From: Acetobacteraceae bacterium
GTDB lineage: Bacteria; Pseudomonadota; Alphaproteobacteria; Acetobacterales; Acetobacteraceae
Reading direction: 5' to 3'
NCBI GenBank assembly: GCA_022842185.1
Contig: JALHQB010000003.1
Span: 5,297-69,296 of the forward strand
DNA length: 64,000 nt
Positions 60,105 to 64,000 of the stretch are shown here, piece after piece. A program made the position numbers and the translations under genes. The notes below the pieces were generated by a model. That model did no database searches and had not been told where the DNA came from. It saw only the letters and a program-made list of their open reading frames with translations. The stretch's first letter is position 1. Each line of letters opens with the position of its first letter.

Positions 60105-61204
60105 GGCGTCTCCGGCGCCGCATAGGCGCGCCCCTTCCAGCCTTCCTTGCGGCCCATCAAGGCGCGCACGAGCGCGGTCCATTGGATCGCCAGGGCGATG
60201 ACGACCGCGACCGGATGCAGCAGCACCGTCCAGGCCGGTTCGCGCACCCGGCGCGTGATGGCGATGCGCAGCGCGAAGACCAGCGCGAGGGCGAGCACCG
60301 CCTGCGTCGACGGCAGCAGGAAGAACGGCCACAGATGCGCGCCCGCCAACACCACGGTCCAGACCGGCAGGCCGAGCGGCGTCGCCATGCCTTCCCGCGC
60401 ATTCTTCAGGAAGCCGCGCCAGGATTCGCCAAAGCCGCGATACATCCGGCAGGTGGCGATCCCGGCGCCCGCGACGATTTCCGTGCGATACCCCGCGGCA
60501 CGCAGCCGGCGCGTCAGGCGCAGCCCGTCATGCAGCGTCGAGCGCACCGCCGCATGGCCGCCGGCCGCGGCATAGGCCTGGCGTTCGGCCATCATCAACT
60601 GGCCGCAGCCGGCGGCCAGACCGGGCAGCCGCGTGAAGGCTCGACCGCCACCGGGCAGGTAGCCGATCAGCAGAAGGTTGATGATCGGCACGGTGACGCC
60701 CTCGCCGAGCGTGTCGATGCGCTGGCGCGGCACGGCGCTGACCAGGCCGAGGTCATGCGCCACGGCATGGCCCGCCAGCGACGCCGCCGCATCGGGGGCA
60801 AGCGTCACATCGGCGTCGATGAACAGCAGATGCGTGCCACGCGCGGCCTCGGCCAGCCGGGTGCAGGCGTGCATCTTGCCCGACCACCCCTCCGGCAGCA
60901 GCGGCGCGGCAACCAGGCGCAGGCGCGCATCATGCGCCGCGATGGCGCGCACGATGTCCGGCGTGCCGTCGGTGGATCCGTCATCCATCACGACCACCTC
61001 CACCGCAACGCCGCGCTGGGCCAGCGCGGCCTCGATGCAGGTGGCGATATTGGCGGCCTCGTCGCGCGCGGGGATCAGGATGGAGACGAGGGTGCCGTCC
61101 GGCACGGCGCCCCGTGGCGCGCGCAACAGGCACAGGTTGATCAGCCCGATGACAGCGGGCAGCACCGCGAGCAGCAGCGCGATGGTGGGCGCATCAGCCG
61201 TCAC
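60101..61204 (-). CDS. Family 2 glycosyltransferase, CrtQ-like
   Basis: A 367-residue membrane-associated GT2 enzyme. An N-terminal membrane segment ('TIALLLAVLPAVIGLINLCLL') is followed by the nucleotide-sugar domain 'SILIPARDEAANIATCIEAALAQ', 'VVMDDGSTDGTPDIVRAI', the DxD motif 'FIDADVTL', and 'STLHDGLRLTRRLRAAGY'. Two or three C-terminal membrane helices follow. It resembles CrtQ, which glucosylates a C30 carotenoic acid, and lies between the acyltransferase and squalene synthase genes. A hopanoid or other lipid glycosyltransferase is the alternative. GTG start overlaps the acyltransferase stop (GTGA). Confidence 0.8.
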   Translation of the reverse strand: MTADAPTIALLLAVLPAVIGLINLCLLRAPRGAVPDGTLVSILIPARDEAANIATCIEAALAQRGVAVEVVVMDDGSTDGTPDIVRAIAAHDARLRLVAAPLLPEGWSGKMHACTRLAEAARGTHLLFIDADVTLAPDAAASLAGHAVAHDLGLVSAVPRQRIDTLGEGVTVPIINLLLIGYLPGGGRAFTRLPGLAAGCGQLMMAERQAYAAAGGHAAVRSTLHDGLRLTRRLRAAGYRTEIVAGAGIATCRMYRGFGESWRGFLKNAREGMATPLGLPVWTVVLAGAHLWPFFLLPSTQAVLALALVFALRIAITRRVREPAWTVLLHPVAVVIALAIQWTALVRALMGRKEGWKGRAYAAPETP

Positions 61205-61998
61205 GGCGCGCCGCCCGTGTCATGACGCGGATCGAAGCGATGGCCGCGCAATGCAGCAATCCCGCGTCGCCACAGCTGATAGACGCCACCCATGCCCTCG
61301 CGCCCCTGCACCACGGTTTCGAAACGCGACGGGTCGCGGGTGATGGCGTCCTGCGTCAGCCGATCGGCCGTTGCCGTCAGCGCGTCGGCGAGCCGTGCCG
61401 CCCGTGCGTCACGATCCAGGGCCAGCAGCTCGGCGGCCTGGATCGGCGTGCCGAAGGCCGCCAGCATCTCGGCCTTGCGCTCGCTCCAGAACGGATAGTC
61501 GAAGGCGAGCGGGACGAACTGCGCGCCGGGCGCCAACTCGGCCAGGCGCGTCAGGCCGGGGGCGATCGGGATGGGGCGTTCGCGCGGATCGGCGAAGCGG
61601 CCGGGCGCATTGATCCACAGGATATGCGTGGGGTCCCGCAGCACGTGTTCGGCGGTGCGCAGGAAGGCGACGGTGCCGCGCGGCGTGCCGGTCTCGACCC
61701 CGAACACGCCCAGGCGCCGCATGAAGCCGTATTTGTTCAGCGCCCATTCGGCCATGGGCGTGAACAGCGGTCGGTCCCGCAGCAGACGACGCGACAGCAG
61801 CATGAAGGCCACGCCATCCCACCAGGATGGATGATTGGCAAAGACCACCGCCGGCGCGCCCTGCGGGATGACCGGCATGCCCCAGCGCGCGACACGCAGC
61901 GCCCGCATATGCGTGCGGAAGAAGCGCGTGAACATGACGTCGAAGAAGGCGAGGTGCCGTTCCGACCGCAGCGCAAGGGGGTCGCGGGGCGGCGTCAC
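61201..61998 (-). CDS. Lysophospholipid-type acyltransferase (PlsC fold; CrtO-like role)
   Basis: A 265-residue acyltransferase with the catalytic HX4D motif 'NHPSWWD' and the substrate motif 'ILWINAPGRFADPRERPIPIAPGLTRLAELAPGAQFVPLAFDYPFW' in pieces (the usual 'EGTR' is replaced by 'APGRF'). Next to CrtQ-, squalene- and CrtN-like genes it most likely esterifies the glycosylated carotenoid, as in the final step of staphyloxanthin-like pigments, although S. aureus CrtO is of another fold. GTG start at 61996-61998. A 208-bp repeat separates it from the desaturase gene upstream. Confidence 0.8.
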   Translation of the reverse strand: MTPPRDPLALRSERHLAFFDVMFTRFFRTHMRALRVARWGMPVIPQGAPAVVFANHPSWWDGVAFMLLSRRLLRDRPLFTPMAEWALNKYGFMRRLGVFGVETGTPRGTVAFLRTAEHVLRDPTHILWINAPGRFADPRERPIPIAPGLTRLAELAPGAQFVPLAFDYPFWSERKAEMLAAFGTPIQAAELLALDRDARAARLADALTATADRLTQDAITRDPSRFETVVQGREGMGGVYQLWRRGIAALRGHRFDPRHDTGGAP

Positions 61999-62067
61999 GG
62001 CGGGGAATGTCTGGTGAGGGCGTGTTGGAGGGACGCTGCCCCATATGCGCGAAAGTTAGGCGGAAGG

Positions 62068-62303
62068 TTGGAGGGGCTTTGCCCCTCCAAACCACCCCAC
62101 CAAAGGCTTAAGGCCTTTGGAAACCTCAATTTTGGCACACGTCCTGGGCGGTCGCCCATAGGGATATCGCTGGCCTCTGACCATGCGACCACGCCCGGCG
62201 ACATAGCGCCAAACATCCGCGGTCCAGGGACCCGCTGGTCCCTGGCGGGGTGGCTTGGAGGGGCGGCGCCCCTCCAATCTTCGCGCCCATAAGGCGCTGC
62301 CCC
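62068..62303. repeat. Structured intergenic repeat, copy 2
   Basis: Direct copy of the element at 56970-57208. The first hairpin is TTGGAGGGGC-TTT-GCCCCTCCAA (62068-62090), differing from copy 1 in both arms so that pairing is kept. The 208-bp block runs 62096-62303. It lies between the desaturase and acyltransferase genes, on the same strand orientation as copy 1. Confidence 0.7.
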
Positions 62304-62332
62304 GCCTGGTTCCCCAGCACCACCCACGCCCA

Positions 62333-63913
62333 TCATTCCGCGGCGAACAGCGCGTCCCGCAGGCCCGCGCGTTCCGCATCCGCCGACATGCCGGCGCCGC
62401 CCAGGTCGCGGTCCAGCGCATCTGCCGCGATCCAGCCCGACATCATCACCATCGGCATGCCGGGTCCGGGATGCGCGGCACCGCCGCACAGATACAGCCC
62501 CTTCACCGACTTCGACCGATTGGACGGCTTGAACGCACCGAGGAACGCGCCGTGCGAGGCCAGCCCATAGATCGCGCCGTCCAGCACCTTGTAGCGGTCA
62601 TGGATGTCCTGCGGCGTCAGCGCGCGTTCGGTGACGATGCGGTCTTCGATATCCTCAAGGCCCGCGGTGCGCTTCAGCTTGTCGAGGATCGCCTGGCGGT
62701 AGGGCGCGAACATCTTCGACCAATCCTGCCCCGGGCGCAGATGCGGGGTGTGGACCAGCACGTACAGCGCCTCCCCACCCTCGGGCGCGACGGTGGGATC
62801 GGAGGAGGACGGCGCGCAGAGATAGGCCGTCGGGTCGGGCGCGGGGACGCCCTTCTTGTAGATGGCGTCGAATTCTTCCTCCGCATCGCGGGAGAAGATG
62901 AAGTCGTGATGTGCGAGATGGTCGTAGCGCTTGTTCAGCCCGAGATAGAGCACGACGCCCGAACAGGCGGGCTGATAGCCCTTCTTCGATATGGCCTTCG
63001 CCGGTGCGCCCTTCACCAACTCGGCATAGGTGCGCACCGCATCCATGTTCGAGATCACCGCATCGCAGGCGATGCGCTCGCCATTCGCCGACACGCTGCG
63101 CACGGCGCCGCCCTCGATCTCGATGCCGGTCACCTCGCTGTCGGTGCGCAGCTCCGCACCCAGTTCGGTGGCCAGTTTTGCAAGACCCTCGGCCACCGCC
63201 CGCGTGCCACCCACGGGATACCAGATCCCCTCGCTCGCCTGCATGTCGCCGATGCTGCACAGCACGGCGGGCGCGAGATAGGGGCTGGACCCGACATACT
63301 GGACGAAGTGGTCGAGCATCTGTGCCAGCCGCGCATCGGGCACATGCCCGCGGATGACTTTCGCGACGGTCTGGCCCATGCGCAGCGCGAGCACGTCGCG
63401 CAGCACCTCCGGCTTGAAGTTGTCCGCGAAGTTCAGCGTGTCGCCGATCCCTTGGACCGGCTTCCAGAAGAAGAACTTCTCGCTGACCTCATGCAGATGG
63501 CGGGAGACCTGCTGAAACTTCCGGTACCCCGCGCCCATGCCGCGACCCGGCACGAAGGCGTCCATCGATTGCGCCATGGTGTCGACATCCGCCATCAGAT
63601 CGATGCGGCTGTTGTCGTCGAAGAAGCAGCGCCATTGCGGATCGAGCCGGATCAGCGGCAGTTCCTTGGCCTGGTCGCGCTTCGCCTCCGCATAGATCCG
63701 ACGCAGCACGCGCGGCACGGTCAGGATCGTCGGCCCCATATCGAAGCGGAAGCGCCCCGGCCCGGCCGGATTGTCCAGATGCAGCACCGCCGCCTTGCCG
63801 CCCAGCCAGGCGTTGCGCTCCAGAAGCGTGACCTGGTGTCCGCGCGCCTGCGCGACCACGGCCGCGGCAAGCCCGCCCAGCCCGCTGCCGATGACGACGA
63901 CTTTCGCACCCAT
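62333..63913 (-). CDS. Phytoene-desaturase-family carotenoid oxidoreductase (CrtN-like)
   Basis: A 526-residue FAD enzyme with the dinucleotide motif 'VVIGSGLGGLAAAVVAQARGHQVTLLER' in pieces (residues 5-33), then 'AWLGGKAAVLHLDNPAGPGRFRFDMGPTIL', 'YPVGGTRAVAEGLAKLATELGAEL' and the C-terminal 'GLYLCGGAAHPGPGMPMVMMSGWIAADAL', the carotenoid desaturase signature. In a squalene-forming cluster it probably desaturates the C30 backbone (CrtN) or oxidises its end (CrtP); C40 CrtI activity is less likely because no CrtB phytoene synthase or CrtE is seen. It is followed by the repeat and the acyltransferase and preceded by another gene 15 bp away. Confidence 0.85.
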   Translation of the reverse strand: MGAKVVVIGSGLGGLAAAVVAQARGHQVTLLERNAWLGGKAAVLHLDNPAGPGRFRFDMGPTILTVPRVLRRIYAEAKRDQAKELPLIRLDPQWRCFFDDNSRIDLMADVDTMAQSMDAFVPGRGMGAGYRKFQQVSRHLHEVSEKFFFWKPVQGIGDTLNFADNFKPEVLRDVLALRMGQTVAKVIRGHVPDARLAQMLDHFVQYVGSSPYLAPAVLCSIGDMQASEGIWYPVGGTRAVAEGLAKLATELGAELRTDSEVTGIEIEGGAVRSVSANGERIACDAVISNMDAVRTYAELVKGAPAKAISKKGYQPACSGVVLYLGLNKRYDHLAHHDFIFSRDAEEEFDAIYKKGVPAPDPTAYLCAPSSSDPTVAPEGGEALYVLVHTPHLRPGQDWSKMFAPYRQAILDKLKRTAGLEDIEDRIVTERALTPQDIHDRYKVLDGAIYGLASHGAFLGAFKPSNRSKSVKGLYLCGGAAHPGPGMPMVMMSGWIAADALDRDLGGAGMSADAERAGLRDALFAAE

Positions 63914-63928
63914 CCGCGATCCCTCCGA

Positions 63929-64000
63929 TCAGCCCGGCACGGCGGGCATCGCCGCCATGCCGAGGTCTTGCATCAGCAGCCGCGTGCTGATGCGCGCGCC
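63929..64000 (-). CDS. C-terminal end of an unidentified gene
   Basis: Only the last 23 codons are inside the window (ending 'MQDLGMAAMPAVPG' and a TGA at 63929-63931). It lies 15 bp upstream of the CrtN-like gene on the same strand, so it should be part of the carotenoid operon; a second CrtN/CrtP-type desaturase would fit but cannot be confirmed. Confidence 0.5.
   Translation of the reverse strand, partial: GARISTRLLMQDLGMAAMPAVPG

Noticed and set aside
55008..63913. Numerous long + strand frames through the carotenoid cluster
   Set aside because: All are shadows of minus-strand genes with clear enzyme families and overlapping start-stop junctions.

Overview
The window is a GC-rich, densely coding stretch that looks like an alphaproteobacterium, probably of the Acetobacteraceae (Roseomonas-like). 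This is inferred from codon use, from the many Bug-type periplasmic binding proteins, and from a squalene-derived carotenoid cluster; no rRNA or other taxonomic marker is present. Roughly 1-54,750 is accessory DNA. Chromosomal backbone seems to resume at a tRNA-Gln(TTG) gene at 54,745-54,819.

Layout. (1) 1-3,505, minus strand: a phage/island-type operon (small phage-like protein, HTH protein, sigma-like factor, two unknown proteins) with two identical 18-bp palindromes. (2) 3,879-6,123: DUF2924, serine recombinase and a separate HTH protein. (3) 6,305-8,948: an AT-richer insert with a ribbon-helix-helix protein, an unknown protein, a type II restriction enzyme and its D12-class adenine methylase. 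(4) 9,037-9,824: two nested IS5-family remnants. (5) 10,421-13,763: DUF3489-DUF2924-serine recombinase module A, ending in a 23-bp repeat. (6) 14,456-15,356: a ThiF fragment cut by an IS66 remnant. (7) 15,392-22,939, minus strand: a tightly coupled five-gene operon of protein kinase, SF1 helicase, unknown 493-aa protein, DUF1837 nuclease (HamA-like) and SF2 helicase (HamB-like). The last two genes form a Hachiman defence pair; the other three make it a candidate expanded or new system. (8) 23,791-28,523: zinc-ribbon protein, ParB-methyltransferase fusion, DUF5681 protein and unknowns. (9) 29,555-50,159: a sulfur-metabolism block containing SsuD-like monooxygenase, SfnB/acyl-CoA-dehydrogenase-like enzyme, three Bug proteins, siroheme genes, an Rrf2 regulator, SoxYZ, flavocytochrome c sulfide dehydrogenase, a YeeE/YedE transporter, cysteine synthase, a TauD-like dioxygenase with three tiny upstream ORFs, sulfite reductase and a complete sulfate ABC transporter. 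(10) 50,400-53,744: recombinase module B, closely similar to A and ending in the same 23-bp repeat. (11) 53,745-54,750: two tandem 503-bp units, each ending in that repeat, the last merging with the tRNA-Gln 3' end. (12) 55,008-64,000, minus strand: GNAT, aldehyde dehydrogenase, HpnE, an HpnC-HpnD fusion, a CrtQ-like glycosyltransferase, an acyltransferase and a CrtN-like desaturase, i.e. a C30 (staphyloxanthin-style) carotenoid cluster containing two copies of a 208-bp structured intergenic repeat.

Interpretation. The four copies of the 23-bp repeat (13,741; 53,722; 54,225; 54,728) suggest tandem integration of related serine-recombinase elements at one tRNA-Gln site. On this reading the 40-kb interval 13,764-53,744 is one integrative element with defence genes at its left, sulfur-acquisition cargo in the middle and its recombinase at the right. 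The cargo would let the host take up sulfate, desulfonate organosulfur compounds, reduce sulfite to sulfide, make cysteine, and handle thiosulfate or sulfide through SoxYZ and FccAB-like proteins.
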